Source: Enterobacter cloacae
Lineage (GTDB): Bacteria > Pseudomonadota > Gammaproteobacteria > Enterobacterales > Enterobacteriaceae
Direction of reading: 5' to 3'
Length of the DNA: 64,000 bases
NCBI RefSeq assembly: GCF_013375935.1
Contig: NZ_CP056117.1
Coordinates: forward strand, 4,402,001-4,466,000
Below are positions 18,264-28,529 of this stretch, piece by piece. The notes beneath the pieces are model-generated. The model was given only the letters and a program-made list of their open reading frames with translations, was not told the origin of the DNA and searched no databases. A program made the position numbers and the translations under genes. How positions within the stretch are numbered: the stretch's first letter is position 1; each line of letters starts with the position of its first letter.

Positions 18264-18563
18264 TTGTTTCCGGCTCTGCCATATCTTTAGTAATGAAAGC
18301 AATGCTTTCAATCTAACTTGTCGGCCACGAAGTGTAAACGGGCTTTTACACTTCGCGCAGATAATTCCTGGAATTTACCAAAAATACGCAACAAAATAGC
18401 GAAAAATGAGATCTGGCCTAAGCTTTTTACTTGTAACGACTGATTTTAAATATTTATACGCGATCCCATTCTGACATTGCTCGGGAGTACGGGATCTTTC
18501 GCCACTGAACAAGATGCACTGTTGGAGAATGTTATCCAGCGTAACGATAAGAACAGGAGCACC
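18264..18563. other. Divergent aroG/ybgS control region
   Basis: About 300 bases without a gene. It holds the TyrR box on the aroG side, A/T-rich promoter-like sequence between about 18365 and 18465, and a ybgS leader of roughly 100 bases. I see no further clear operator. Confidence 0.6.
18333..18350. promoter_or_regulatory. TyrR box in the aroG promoter
   Basis: TGTAAACGGGCTTTTACA is a perfect TGTAAA-N6-TTTACA, the strong TyrR box. In E. coli aroG is repressed by TyrR with phenylalanine or tryptophan through one such box over the promoter. Confidence 0.92.
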
Positions 18564-18932
18564 ATGATGAAAATGACGAAACTGACTACGCTTTTCCTGA
18601 CGGCAACCCTTACCCTGGCAAGCGGCAGCGTACTGGCAGCCGATGCAAACTCTTCAGGCTCTACCAGCAACGGCGATGCTAATGCCGCTGCTGCTGCGGG
18701 CCAGGTCGCCCCGGATGCAAAAGAGAATATCGCCCCTAATAAGGTTGATAATAACGACATCAACACCGGCCACACCAACACCGGCGGGACAAATACCGGC
18801 ACGATGAACCATGACGGCATGACCACCGACGAGGTTCACAAAAACTCAATGTGTAAAGACGGGAAATGCCCGGACCCGAATGACAAAGTAGGTAGCAATG
18901 CCGATACCAAAACGGACGGCACCACCCAGTAA
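18564..18932 (+). CDS. ybgS: Small secreted protein YbgS (homeobox-like, unknown function)
   Basis: 122 residues. A Sec signal peptide (about residues 1-25, '[15 protein letters not shown]') is followed by a low-complexity, Asn/Thr/Gly/Asp-rich region with short repeats such as '[20 protein letters not shown]' and a C-terminal block '[16 protein letters not shown]' with two Cys. Likely periplasmic. Translation may start at ATG 18564 or 18567; AGGAG sits five and eight bases upstream respectively. E. coli YbgS has the same plan; its function is unknown. The long frame upstream to 18477 is not used. Confidence 0.85.
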   Translation: MMKMTKLTTLFLTATLTLASGSVLAADANSSGSTSNGDANAAAAAGQVAPDAKENIAPNKVDNNDINTGHTNTGGTNTGTMNHDGMTTDEVHKNSMCKDGKCPDPNDKVGSNADTKTDGTTQ

Positions 18933-18950
18933 TCATCGGTAAGATGAAAT

Positions 18951-18976
18951 AAGGAGAGCGCGTGCTCTCCTTTTTT
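18951..18976 (+). terminator. Terminator of ybgS
   Basis: GGAGAGC-GCGT-GCTCTCC with AA before and six T after, 18 bases past the ybgS stop. Confidence 0.88.
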
Positions 18977-19031
18977 ATTTAAGCTCTTAAAAACGCTACA
19001 CTAAAAATAATAATAAATCAGGAACGATACC

Positions 19032-19970
19032 ATGGCGCACTCCCACTCTCATTCTTCCCCTTCCGGCGATGAAAACGCCAAACGGCTTCTGCTGGCTTTC
19101 GGCGTCACCGCCACGTTTATGGTGATCGAGGTTATCGGTGGATTGATATCCGGATCGCTGGCCCTGCTGGCCGATGCGGGGCATATGCTTACCGACGCCG
19201 CCGCCCTGCTGTTTGCCCTGCTTGCCGTGCAGTTTGCCCGCCGTCCCCCCAATGCCCGCCACACGTTTGGCTGGCTCAGGCTGACAACGCTTGCCGCCTT
19301 CGTAAATGCGATTGCGCTGGTGGTGATTACCCTTCTTATCGTCTGGGAAGCTATTCAGCGCTTCAGGCATCCGCAGCCGGTAGCCGGGACGACGATGATG
19401 GTCATTGCCATCGCCGGGTTACTGGCCAATATTCTGGCATTCTGGATTTTGCACCGCGGCAGCAGTGAAAAAAATCTGAACGTGCGGGCTGCGGCGCTGC
19501 ATGTGCTGGGCGACCTGCTGGGCTCGGTTGGTGCGATTGTGGCCGCGCTGATTATTATGGGAACGGGATGGACACCTGTTGACCCGATTCTGTCGGTGCT
19601 GGTGTCGTGCCTGGTGTTACGCAGCGCCTGGCGCCTGTTAAAAGAGAGCGTGAATGAGCTTCTGGAGGGTGCGCCTACGTCCCTGGACATCGGCGAGCTC
19701 AAGCGCAATCTGTGTCGCTCCATTCCTGAAGTGCGTAACGTTCATCACGTTCACGTCTGGCTGGTAGGCGAGAAACCGCTTATGACGCTGCACGTTCAGG
19801 TTGTTCCGCCCCACAATCACGACGCGCTGCTTGAACGTATTCAGCACTTTCTTGAGCATCACTACGAGATTGCGCACTCCACCATACAGATGGAGTATCA
19901 GGCGTGTAGCGGGCCAGACTGCCACCTGAACGAGGCGCAGTCCGGCCATTCACACGCGCATCACCATTAG
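19032..19970 (+). CDS. zitB: Zinc efflux transporter ZitB (CDF family)
   Basis: 312 residues. Cation diffusion facilitator with six membrane helices, a His-rich N-terminus ('MAHSHSHSS') and C-terminus ('SGHSHAHHH'), the first metal site in '[15 protein letters not shown]' (His/Asp near residues 49-53) and the second in '[16 protein letters not shown]' (near 155-162). It exports Zn2+ from the cytoplasm by proton antiport. Its stop codon overlaps the convergent pnuC stop. Confidence 0.95.
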   Translation: MAHSHSHSSPSGDENAKRLLLAFGVTATFMVIEVIGGLISGSLALLADAGHMLTDAAALLFALLAVQFARRPPNARHTFGWLRLTTLAAFVNAIALVVITLLIVWEAIQRFRHPQPVAGTTMMVIAIAGLLANILAFWILHRGSSEKNLNVRAAALHVLGDLLGSVGAIVAALIIMGTGWTPVDPILSVLVSCLVLRSAWRLLKESVNELLEGAPTSLDIGELKRNLCRSIPEVRNVHHVHVWLVGEKPLMTLHVQVVPPHNHDALLERIQHFLEHHYEIAHSTIQMEYQACSGPDCHLNEAQSGHSHAHHH

Positions 19971-20686
19971 CGGGAAAGCGCGCGAGAGCCTCGCTCACGC
20001 GCGCTGTTAATCCACATGCGGCTACCGTTAAGGGCGATAAAGGTCAGCAGCATGTATTCCAGCGACATGGCATAAACGCCCTGACGGGCAAAAATCACCA
20101 CGCTAATCACGTTGATGACCACCCACAGCAGCCAGTTTTCAACGTATTTACGGGTCATCAGGATCATTGCGGCAATTGACAGCACCATCATGCAGGAATC
20201 CCAGAACGGGAAGGCGTCCGGCTGAAGCGCAGGCATGGTGACGTTTAACCCCATACCGGACATCACCGAAACCGCAACGCGCGTCAGGAAGGCAAATACC
20301 GGATCGATATAGACTGTCATTAAGCCGATAGCCACCACGCAGACAGCGAGCCAGGCGATGGCTTTGGGCAGCGGCAGCCAGCGGATTTGCAGTTCCGCCT
20401 CCTGCTGACTGTTTTGCCGCGACCAGGCATACCAGCCATAGATATTGGCCGCAAAGAAGAACAGCTGCAAAAGCAGGCTGGCATAGAGCTGGATCTGGAA
20501 GAAGATAATTGCAAACAACGTGACGTTAATCAGCCCGAAAGCATAGTTACCGATCTTCTCAAGGCTGGCCAGCCAGATGCAGAGTAAACCGGCCAGCGTA
20601 CCCACCGCCTCAATCCACGACAGGTCATAGCCGCCCGCACCAATCGGGATGTGAACCAGGATGTTCTGTGTGCTAAAAAAATCCAT
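19967..20686 (-). CDS. pnuC: Nicotinamide riboside transporter PnuC
   Basis: 239 residues as in E. coli. Seven-helix membrane protein for facilitated uptake of nicotinamide riboside, with '[20 protein letters not shown]' early and '[16 protein letters not shown]' and '[20 protein letters not shown]' typical of the family. The ATG at 20686 has GGAG six bases upstream; the longer frame starting at 20731 is rejected. It follows nadA by 22 bases, so nadA-pnuC form one NAD operon under the NadR box at 21826-21843. Confidence 0.95.
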   Translation of the reverse strand: MDFFSTQNILVHIPIGAGGYDLSWIEAVGTLAGLLCIWLASLEKIGNYAFGLINVTLFAIIFFQIQLYASLLLQLFFFAANIYGWYAWSRQNSQQEAELQIRWLPLPKAIAWLAVCVVAIGLMTVYIDPVFAFLTRVAVSVMSGMGLNVTMPALQPDAFPFWDSCMMVLSIAAMILMTRKYVENWLLWVVINVISVVIFARQGVYAMSLEYMLLTFIALNGSRMWINSARERGSRALSR

Positions 20687-20708
20687 TTTTTCTCCGGGGC
20701 GTAACAGG

Positions 20709-21752
20709 TTAAGTACGTAGTGTAGCCGCAAAATCCAGCATACGGTTAAGCGGAATTAATGCACCTTCACGCAGAGCGGCATCCACATGGATCTCATGCG
20801 CGGCCCCACCGTTTTCCAGCCCCTCCGCAATGGCTTTCAGGCCATTCATCGCCATCCACGGGCAGTGGGCGCAGCTGCGGCACGTCGCCCCTTCTCCGGC
20901 GGTGGGGGCTTCAAGCAGTTCTTTTTCCGGCACGGCCTGCTGCATCTTGTAGAAGATACCGCGATCGGTCGCCACGATGAGCTGCTTGTGCGGCAGGGTT
21001 TTTGCGGCACTGATAAGCTGGCTGGTCGAGCCGACGGCATCCGCCATATCGACAATTGACTGCGGGGATTCCGGATGCACCAGGATAGCGGCGTCCGGGT
21101 ATAGCCCTTTCATACGGGTGAGTGCCTGGGTCTTAAACTCGTCGTGAACGATACAGGCCCCCTGCCAGCACAGCACGTCAGCACCGGTCTGTTTTTGCAC
21201 GTAGTTACCGAGATGGCGATCGGGTGCCCAGATGATTTTCTCCCCCAGGCTGTCCAGATGTTCAATCAGCTCAACGGCGATGCTGGACGTAACCACCCAG
21301 TCTGCACGCGCCTTTACCGCGGCGGACGTGTTGGCATAGACCACGACGGTCCGGTCCGGATGAGCATCGCAGAAGGCTGTGAATGCATCTGTCGGGCAGC
21401 CAAGATCGAGAGAACATTCCGCACTCAGCGTCGGCATCAGAATCGTTTTCTCAGGACTCAGGATTTTTGCCGTTTCGCCCATAAATCGCACGCCAGCGAC
21501 CAGAAGCGTGGAAGCGGGATGTTTAGCACCGAAGCGCGCCATCTCCAGGGAATCCGAAATGCAGCCGCCCGTCTCTTCGGCCAGCTGCTGAATTTCCGGG
21601 TCGGTGTAGTAATGCGCCACCATCACCGCATCTCGCTCTTTCAGAAGGCGCTTGATTTTCTCACGGTAGAACTGCTTTTCATCCCGGCTTAGTGGCGCTG
21701 GCTTCGGCGGGAAGGGATAAATAGCGGCTTCGGGATCAAACATCACACTCAT
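20709..21752 (-). CDS. nadA: Quinolinate synthase NadA
   Basis: 347 residues as in E. coli. It condenses iminoaspartate and dihydroxyacetone phosphate to quinolinate with a [4Fe-4S] cluster. Cluster cysteines lie in 'AECSLDLGC' (near 113), 'CWQGACIV' (near 200) and 'CRSCAHCPW' (near 291-297). ATG 21752 was chosen; a GTG at 21770 lies in the same frame but would add residues not in the family. Operon with pnuC. Confidence 0.96.
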   Translation of the reverse strand: MSVMFDPEAAIYPFPPKPAPLSRDEKQFYREKIKRLLKERDAVMVAHYYTDPEIQQLAEETGGCISDSLEMARFGAKHPASTLLVAGVRFMGETAKILSPEKTILMPTLSAECSLDLGCPTDAFTAFCDAHPDRTVVVYANTSAAVKARADWVVTSSIAVELIEHLDSLGEKIIWAPDRHLGNYVQKQTGADVLCWQGACIVHDEFKTQALTRMKGLYPDAAILVHPESPQSIVDMADAVGSTSQLISAAKTLPHKQLIVATDRGIFYKMQQAVPEKELLEAPTAGEGATCRSCAHCPWMAMNGLKAIAEGLENGGAAHEIHVDAALREGALIPLNRMLDFAATLRT

Positions 21753-21825
21753 TATGGCTTCTCGTTTCACTGGCTTAACAATATTGCCTTTGTTTTGCAG
21801 GAGATAGCAAAAATGATGGCAACGG

Positions 21826-21843
21826 TGTTTTATATACTAAACA
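21826..21843. promoter_or_regulatory. NadR operator upstream of nadA
   Basis: TGTTTTATATACTAAACA matches the NadR (NadI) consensus TGTTTA-N6-TAAACA with one mismatch, 74 bases before nadA. NadR with bound NAD or ATP is expected to repress nadA-pnuC. Confidence 0.82.
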
Positions 21844-21926
21844 AGATAGCGAATTCGAGGCGAAATGTCATCGGGAATTGATGCCTGCAGCATTTGTCGG
21901 GCAACGGCCGGGGAACGACAGATAGC

Positions 21927-21953
21927 AAAAAAGCGCCTTTAGGGCGCTTTTTT
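21927..21953 (-). terminator. Terminator of the lysine/valine tRNA operon
   Basis: AAAAAAGCGCC-TTTA-GGGCGCTTTTTT, with a U tail in both directions. It follows the last spacer of the leftward tRNA operon. Confidence 0.85.
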
Positions 21954-21957
21954 ACAC

Positions 21958-22058
21958 TGGTGGGTCGTGCAGGATGACTCGGCTTCGCCTCGCCCTACGG
22001 GCCGTTGCTGAAGCAACGTTATCCTTCACGCTTAATATCTCGAGGAAGACATTAAAAT
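21958..22058 (-). repeat. rtT-like tRNA spacer repeat, copy 1
   Basis: A 101-base unit, 99/101 identical to 22278-22378. Read on the transcribed (minus) strand it begins right after a tRNA-Lys CCA end, forms a hairpin (CGTTGC-TTCA-GCAACG) and ends with 18 bases identical to the 3' end of tRNA-Lys (ATCCTGCACGACCCACCA). The plan recalls the rtT repeats of the E. coli tyrT operon, which also carry a piece of the tRNA 3' end. Confidence 0.85.
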
Positions 22059-22134
22059 TGGTGGGTCGTGCAGGATTCGAACCTGCGACCAATTGATTAA
22101 AAGTCAACTGCTCTACCAACTGAGCTAACGACCC
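22059..22134 (-). tRNA. tRNA-Lys (TTT)
   Basis: 76 bases with encoded CCA: acceptor GGGTCGT, D arm GCTCAGTTGGTAGAGC, anticodon loop CTTTTAA with anticodon TTT, T loop TTCGAAT. Identical to the other three Lys copies. Last tRNA in the operon; followed by spacer copy 1. Confidence 0.98.
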
Positions 22135-22156
22135 CTTGCGGGATTTTTCTTCGAAG

Positions 22157-22232
22157 TGGTGGGTCGTGCAGGATTCGAACCTGCGACCAATTGATTAAAA
22201 GTCAACTGCTCTACCAACTGAGCTAACGACCC
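22157..22232 (-). tRNA. tRNA-Lys (TTT)
   Basis: Identical 76-base copy with CCA encoded. It is separated from the next Lys gene by 22 bases. Confidence 0.98.
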
Positions 22233-22277
22233 ATTCGGGTGCTGACTTCGAAGATTTACTCGGTTCCACTTTTAAAG

Positions 22278-22378
22278 TGGTGGGTCGTGCAGGATGACTC
22301 GGCTTCGCCTCGCCCTACGGGCCGTTGCTGAAGCAACGTTATCCTTCACGTTTAATATCTCGAGTAAGACATTAAAAT
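22278..22378 (-). repeat. rtT-like tRNA spacer repeat, copy 2
   Basis: 101 bases differing from copy 1 at two positions. It lies between the second and third Lys genes as numbered from the left, starts at a tRNA CCA end and ends with an 18-base tRNA-Lys 3' fragment, then a 45-base linker leads to the next tRNA. Confidence 0.85.
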
Positions 22379-22454
22379 TGGTGGGTCGTGCAGGATTCGA
22401 ACCTGCGACCAATTGATTAAAAGTCAACTGCTCTACCAACTGAGCTAACGACCC
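22379..22454 (-). tRNA. tRNA-Lys (TTT)
   Basis: Identical 76-base copy with CCA encoded. Only three bases separate it from the upstream tRNA-Val. Confidence 0.98.
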
Positions 22455-22457
22455 GAG

Positions 22458-22533
22458 TGGTGGGTGATGACGGGCTCGAACCGCCGACCCCCTCCGTGTA
22501 AAGGAGATGCTCTACCAACTAAGCTAATCACCC
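22458..22533 (-). tRNA. tRNA-Val (TAC)
   Basis: 76 bases with acceptor GGGTGAT, anticodon loop TTTACAC (anticodon TAC) and encoded CCA. Compared with E. coli tRNA-Val(TAC) from memory, the D loop is TTGGTA-like, as in the neighbouring tRNA-Lys, the D stem has a T-G pair (GCTT/GAGC) and the anticodon stem begins with T-G. It still folds as a full cloverleaf. Confidence 0.93.
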
Positions 22534-22560
22534 ACTCTGTACTGCCGGAACTGCGTTAAG

Positions 22561-22636
22561 TGGTGGGTCGTGCAGGATTCGAACCTGCGACCAATTGATT
22601 AAAAGTCAACTGCTCTACCAACTGAGCTAACGACCC
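22561..22636 (-). tRNA. tRNA-Lys (TTT)
   Basis: First gene of the leftward operon Lys-Val-Lys-Lys-Lys; identical to the other Lys copies, CCA encoded. Confidence 0.98.
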
Positions 22637-22686
22637 ACTTTTATGCTGCTTTCACGTTGTTTGATATCCCGTGGCAACGGCGGCAT

Positions 22687-22714
22687 ATATTACTGATTTA
22701 AGAATTCAGCGCAA
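22687..22714 (-). promoter_or_regulatory. Promoter of the tRNA operon
   Basis: On the minus strand TTGCGC (22714-22709), a 16-base spacer and TAATAT (22692-22687), followed by a G/C-rich discriminator (GCCGCCG). Such a discriminator is typical of stringently controlled stable-RNA promoters. Confidence 0.6.
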
Positions 22715-22762
22715 CAAAAATTTCGATGAAGATCACTTAACTGCTTAGGAATCATGCTGCAC

Positions 22763-22788
22763 GACCAGAAATAACGCGATTTCTGGTC
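22763..22788 (-). other. Perfect 10-bp stem-loop after cpoB
   Basis: GACCAGAAAT-AACGCG-ATTTCTGGTC, ten bases past the cpoB stop. There is no T run on either side, so it is not a classical terminator; it may protect the 3' end of the tol-pal mRNA. Confidence 0.6.
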
Positions 22789-22797
22789 ATGCGATAA

Positions 22798-23586
22798 TCA
22801 ACCCATCGAAATCAAACGTTTTTGCGCCTGTTTGGCGCCGTCGGTGCCCGGGAATTTCGCAACCACCTGCTGATAAACCGCTTTGGCTTTTGCAGTGTCG
22901 CCTTTGTCCTGCATGATCACGCCGACTTTAAACATCGCATCAGGCGCTTTCGGTGATTTCGGGTAATTTTTCACCACAGAGGCAAAATAAAACGCCGCAT
23001 CATCCTTTTTCCCCTTGTTGTAATTCAACTGACCCAGCCAGTAATTCGCATTTGGCTGGTAAGTGGAATCGGGGTACTTCTTCACGAAGTTCTGAAACGC
23101 AACGATAGCATCGTCCTGACGCGCCTTGTCCTGAACCAGGGCAATGGCCGCGTTGTAGTCCGTATTCGCGTCACCGCTCTGTACAGGCGCTCCAGACGAC
23201 GCGGAGGGATCTGCCGCAGGTGCAGGCGTCGCCGCACCGCTTTGATCGCCTGCTGCGGGCTGTGCAGCCGCACCGCCGCTGCTCAGGCTATCCATCTGCG
23301 ACAAGATTTGCTTCTGGCGTTCCACAACCTGATTAAGCTGATACTGACTCTCCTGGATCTGGCCACGAAGGGAATCGATATCGTTCTGGTTGTCGGAAAG
23401 TTGCTGCTGGAGTTGAGTTAAAAGCTGGCTGTGAGCGTTAGAGATACGCTCGAGTTGAGTGACCCGGTCTTCTACCGAGCCTGAGCCGACACTACTGATT
23501 GGTGCCTGAGCAAAAGCGGCCCAGGGGGCCGCTATTCCAACCAGTAACGACAGACTCATCAGATGATGTCTGAAGTTACTGCTCAT
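22798..23586 (-). CDS. cpoB: Cell division coordinator CpoB (YbgF)
   Basis: 262 residues. Signal peptide (about 1-26, ending AAFA), a trimerising coiled coil with heptads (about 40-95: 'RVTQLERISNAHSQLLTQLQ'), an Ala/Pro/Ser-rich linker (about 105-135), and C-terminal TPR repeats (about 140-262) with 'NYWLGQLNYNKGKKDDAAFY'. It is periplasmic, binds TolA and coordinates PBP1B peptidoglycan synthesis with outer membrane constriction. Last gene of the tol-pal cluster, 9 bases after pal. Confidence 0.95.
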   Translation of the reverse strand: MSSNFRHHLMSLSLLVGIAAPWAAFAQAPISSVGSGSVEDRVTQLERISNAHSQLLTQLQQQLSDNQNDIDSLRGQIQESQYQLNQVVERQKQILSQMDSLSSGGAAAQPAAGDQSGAATPAPAADPSASSGAPVQSGDANTDYNAAIALVQDKARQDDAIVAFQNFVKKYPDSTYQPNANYWLGQLNYNKGKKDDAAFYFASVVKNYPKSPKAPDAMFKVGVIMQDKGDTAKAKAVYQQVVAKFPGTDGAKQAQKRLISMG

Positions 23587-23595
23587 GCAATTCTC

Positions 23596-24141
<546 letters not shown>

Positions 24142-24151
24142 TTAATTATTA

Positions 24152-25444
24152 TTACAGATACGGCGACCAGGCAGGTGATTTAACCTGTCCATCAGTTGCC
24201 GGAAGACGCGCTTTGAAACGCCCATCTGTAGAAACCAGATTCAGCACGGATCCCATCCCCTGAGAAGAGCTGTAGATTACCATAGTGCCGTTAGGTGCCA
24301 GACTTGGCGTTTCATCCAGGAACGTTGACGACAGTATTTGTACGCCCCCCGTTACCAGATCTTGTTTGGCAATGTGCTGCTGACCACCCGCAGTACTGAC
24401 CATTACCATTGTTTTACCATCGGCACTGACGTCAGCATCCTGGTTCTGAGAACCTTCCCAGGTAATACGCTGCGCTGCTCCGCCGTTGATATTCATTTTA
24501 TAGACTTGTGGACGACCCGCCTGGTCAGACGTAAAGGCGAGATTCTGGCTGTCCGGGAACCAGGTTGGTTCAGTATTGTTGCTACGGCCGTCCGTAATCT
24601 GGCGGATCTGACCAGATCCAATGTCCATCACATACAGGTTCAGGCTACCGGTTTTAGACAGGGCAAAGGCCAGCTTAGTCCCATCCGGAGAGAACGCAGG
24701 TGCACCGTTGTGGCGCGGGAATGAAGCAACCTGGCGCACGGCACCGTTAGACAGCGTCTGAATAACCAGCGCGGAACGGCCGCTCTCGAAGGTCACGTAC
24801 GCCAGCTTAGAGCCGTCAGGAGACCATGCCGGAGACATCAGCGGCTGAGGAGAACGGTGAACGGTGAACTGGTTGTAGCCATCGTAGTCAGAGACGCGCA
24901 GCTCATACGGGAACTGTCCGCCGTTGGTCTGAACCACGTACGCGATACGGGTACGGAACGCACCTTTAATACCGGTCAGCTTCTCGAACACTTCGTCACT
25001 CGCCGTATGGCCAGCGTAGCGCAGCCACTGCTTGTTCACTTTATACGTGTTCTGAGCCAGAACGGTACCCGGCGCACCGCCGGTATCAACCAGCTGATAC
25101 GCAACGTTATAGCCGCCGTCTGGTGCAGGCGTAACCTGACCGACAACTACCGCATCAATACCCAGTGCAGACCATGCAGCAGGCTGAACGTCCTGCGCAG
25201 TACCCGGCTGCTGAGGCAGGCGGGAACGATCTAATGGGTTAAATTTACCGCTGTTACGCAGGTCAGCTGCCACAATGCCGCCAATATCTTCAGGCGCAGC
25301 GCCCGGGCCTGCCCACTGGAACGGAACGACACCAATTGGACGCGCCGAGTCCACCCCCTGGGTGATCTCGATACGTACTTCTGCGTGCAGTACAGCTGCC
25401 CACAGCATTAAAAAACTAACTGCTACACGTAATGCCTGCTTCAT
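24152..25444 (-). CDS. tolB: Tol-Pal periplasmic protein TolB
   Basis: 430 residues as in E. coli. Signal peptide (1-21, 'WAAVLHA'), an N-terminal alpha/beta domain (about 22-160) and a six-bladed beta-propeller (about 165-430) with repeated '[15 protein letters not shown]', '[15 protein letters not shown]' and '[15 protein letters not shown]' blades. The propeller binds Pal and the N-terminal strand binds TolA. Of two adjacent ATG codons, the second (25444) has the better spacing to GGGAG. Confidence 0.96.
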   Translation of the reverse strand: MKQALRVAVSFLMLWAAVLHAEVRIEITQGVDSARPIGVVPFQWAGPGAAPEDIGGIVAADLRNSGKFNPLDRSRLPQQPGTAQDVQPAAWSALGIDAVVVGQVTPAPDGGYNVAYQLVDTGGAPGTVLAQNTYKVNKQWLRYAGHTASDEVFEKLTGIKGAFRTRIAYVVQTNGGQFPYELRVSDYDGYNQFTVHRSPQPLMSPAWSPDGSKLAYVTFESGRSALVIQTLSNGAVRQVASFPRHNGAPAFSPDGTKLAFALSKTGSLNLYVMDIGSGQIRQITDGRSNNTEPTWFPDSQNLAFTSDQAGRPQVYKMNINGGAAQRITWEGSQNQDADVSADGKTMVMVSTAGGQQHIAKQDLVTGGVQILSSTFLDETPSLAPNGTMVIYSSSQGMGSVLNLVSTDGRFKARLPATDGQVKSPAWSPYL

Positions 25445-25573
25445 CATATCTCCCTTATCTGGGTAACCTTACCCACGATAATTTAGCAGAATGTTAACAA
25501 ACCCAAATAGACAAAACTACTTATCCTGTTTACGACCATAGACTGTTTTTCATACTTCCGTTAGAAGAGTTGA

Positions 25574-26827
25574 TTACAGCTTAAAGTCCAGTTTGGCATC
25601 TTTTATCCTTTCATAAACAGCCTCACTAGGCGGTTTAGGAATGTTCGCCGATCTGGCTGCGGCCAGCGCAGCCTGACAGAGCGCAGGATCACCCCCTTCA
25701 GACGTCACGCTTTTCAACCTGCCGTCTGGCGCAAGATTGATGTGCAGTACGCATTGCTTGCCCTGATACAGGCCTGCATCAAAGAGTCGGCTCTGAATCG
25801 CAACCTGGATCTGCTTGGCATAAGCACTGATATCTGCACCTGTTGCCCCACCGTTGGCTCCGGAGGTACCGCTGTCTTTTGACGGCTGTCCATTTCCTTT
25901 CGCCCCACCGCCCGTTTTCGGTGCATTCTTACCGGAACTCAGGTCGCCCAGCAGATCGTCAACCCCTGCGGCTGCGGCAGCTTTCTCAGCGGCAGCGGCC
26001 TTTTTAGCAGCGGCTTTTTCGGCTGCTGCTTTCTTATCGGCAGCGGCTTTCTCAGCTGCAGCTTTTTTATCAGCAGCGGCTTTTTCCGCAGCGGCGGCTT
26101 TTTCTGCCGCAGCTTTCTCAGCGGCAGCCGCTTTCTTCGCCGCTTCGGCGGCCGCTTTTTTCTCTGCTTCCTGGGCGGCTTTCTTCGCGGCTTCTGCTTC
26201 GGCTTTCTTCTGTGCGTCAGCAGCGGCTTTTTTCACGGCTTCGGCTTCCGCTTTCTTCTTCGCATCAGCAGCGGCCTTCTTCGCGGCTTCTGCTTCGGCC
26301 TTCTTCTGCGCGTCAGCAGCGGCTTTTTTCGCTGCTTCTGCGGCTACTTTCGCCTGAGCATCTGCCTGCGCCTTAGCGTCTGCTGCGGCTTTGGCTGCCG
26401 CCTCCTCCGCCTGCTTCTGCTGTTCCTGCGCTTTCTTCGCTGCGGCTTCAGCCTGTTTCTGCTGCTCCGCCTGCTCTTTCGCGGCTTCCTGCGCCTGCAA
26501 ACGCTCTTTCTCAAGCTGCTTCAAACGTTCCTGCTCGGCGGCCTGCTTTTCACGCAGCTCTTCCGCCTGCTGTTGCGCCTGTTTTTCACGCTGCTCTTCA
26601 GCGCGTTTTGCGCTCGCCTGCTGCTGTTGCTGACGATTATAGTTCTGCACTACCGCACCGGGATCTACCATGACGGCGTCGATGGATGAGCCTCCACCAC
26701 CGCCCGATGCATCAATGTGCTCATCGAACGAACTCCAGATCAGCGCTGCAAAAAGAATCACGTGCAGCACTGCGGAGACGATTATCGCTCGCTTAAGCTT
26801 GTCGTTCTGTTCGGTTGCCTTTGACAC
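25574..26827 (-). CDS. tolA: Cell envelope integrity protein TolA
   Basis: 417 residues (E. coli 421). One N-terminal membrane helix (about 13-34, 'AIIVSAVLHVILFAALIW'), a very long Ala/Lys/Glu helix (about 60-290) that spans the periplasm, a Gly/Ser linker with 'SSGKNAPKTGGGAKGNG', and a C-terminal domain with two Cys ('GKQCVLHINLAPDGR', 'GGDPALCQAALAAAR') that contacts TolB, Pal and colicins. The helix contains three near-perfect 15-residue repeats of the type KKAAADAQKKAEAEA. Confidence 0.95.
   Translation of the reverse strand: MSKATEQNDKLKRAIIVSAVLHVILFAALIWSSFDEHIDASGGGGGSSIDAVMVDPGAVVQNYNRQQQQQASAKRAEEQREKQAQQQAEELREKQAAEQERLKQLEKERLQAQEAAKEQAEQQKQAEAAAKKAQEQQKQAEEAAAKAAADAKAQADAQAKVAAEAAKKAAADAQKKAEAEAAKKAAADAKKKAEAEAVKKAAADAQKKAEAEAAKKAAQEAEKKAAAEAAKKAAAAEKAAAEKAAAAEKAAADKKAAAEKAAADKKAAAEKAAAKKAAAAEKAAAAAGVDDLLGDLSSGKNAPKTGGGAKGNGQPSKDSGTSGANGGATGADISAYAKQIQVAIQSRLFDAGLYQGKQCVLHINLAPDGRLKSVTSEGGDPALCQAALAAARSANIPKPPSEAVYERIKDAKLDFKL
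26185..26335. repeat. 45-bp tandem repeats in tolA
   Basis: About three copies of a 45-bp unit coding for KKAAADA(Q/K)KKAEAEA. Boundaries are approximate. Such repeats let the TolA rod gain or lose length by slippage in steps of 15 residues. Confidence 0.7.
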
Positions 26828-26855
26828 TATCGGTTCCCAAAAACTACGCAGATGA

Positions 26856-27284
26856 TCAAATAGGCTGAGTCATTAAGCCAACTGACTTAACGCCCGCGCT
26901 ATGTAGCAAGTTCAGCGCTTTGATAATTTCATCATATGGTACGTCTTTCGCACCACCGATTAAGAAGACCGTCTTCGGATTTGACTCCAGGCGTCGTTGC
27001 GCTTCAGCAATAACCTGCTCTGGGGGGAGCTGATCCATACGATCCTTCTCGACCACCACGCTGTACTGCCCTACGCCGGAAACCTCAATGATGACCGGAG
27101 GATCGTCATTGGTGCTTACCGCCTGTGATTCTGTCGCATCCGGCAGATCAACTTCCACGCTCTGGGTGATGATGGGGGCTGTCGCCATAAAGATCAGCAG
27201 CAGCACCAGCAGCACGTCCAGTAACGGAACGATATTGATTTCGGACTTGAGCTCGCGACGACCTCGTCCACGCGATCTGGCCAT
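26856..27284 (-). CDS. tolR: Tol-Pal proton channel subunit TolR
   Basis: 142 residues as in E. coli. Short basic N-terminus, one membrane helix (about 17-40) carrying the proton-path residue Asp23 in 'IVPLLDVLLVLLLIF', and a periplasmic domain with the conserved 'VFLIGGAKDVPYDEIIKAL' region. With TolQ it forms the ExbBD/MotAB-type motor that powers TolA. Three bases separate it from tolQ. Confidence 0.97.
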   Translation of the reverse strand: MARSRGRGRRELKSEINIVPLLDVLLVLLLIFMATAPIITQSVEVDLPDATESQAVSTNDDPPVIIEVSGVGQYSVVVEKDRMDQLPPEQVIAEAQRRLESNPKTVFLIGGAKDVPYDEIIKALNLLHSAGVKSVGLMTQPI

Positions 27285-27287
27285 GGT

Positions 27288-28381
<1,094 letters not shown>

Positions 28382-28486
28382 TTTACATCCCGGTAAAACA
28401 TGAAAAGTTGGGGCTTTCAAACTTCGCTACTATACGCGCGGGAATGATGGTTTGGAATGGGGGAAAGTAAACGGAGAGTAAATTTT

Positions 28487-28506
28487 TATGGGCTCGGGTA
28501 AGCCCA
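28487..28506. other. Stem-loop between ybgE and ybgC
   Basis: ATGGGCT-CGGGTA-AGCCCAT, a seven-base-pair stem after the cyd operon. T residues precede it on the + strand but no U tail follows it in the direction of ybgE transcription, so the termination mode is unclear. Confidence 0.5.
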
Positions 28507-28529
28507 TATCGTTAACGGACATTTCTTAT

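Noticed and set aside
21958-22636. Regularly spaced identical blocks that look like a CRISPR array
   Set aside because: The repeats are tRNA-Lys genes and tRNA 3' fragments; they fold as tRNAs and spacing is irregular.
28382-28420. Longer N-terminus for ybgC
   Set aside because: The GTG at 28381 gives exactly the E. coli N-terminus ([13 protein letters not shown]); the extra 13 codons have no counterpart.
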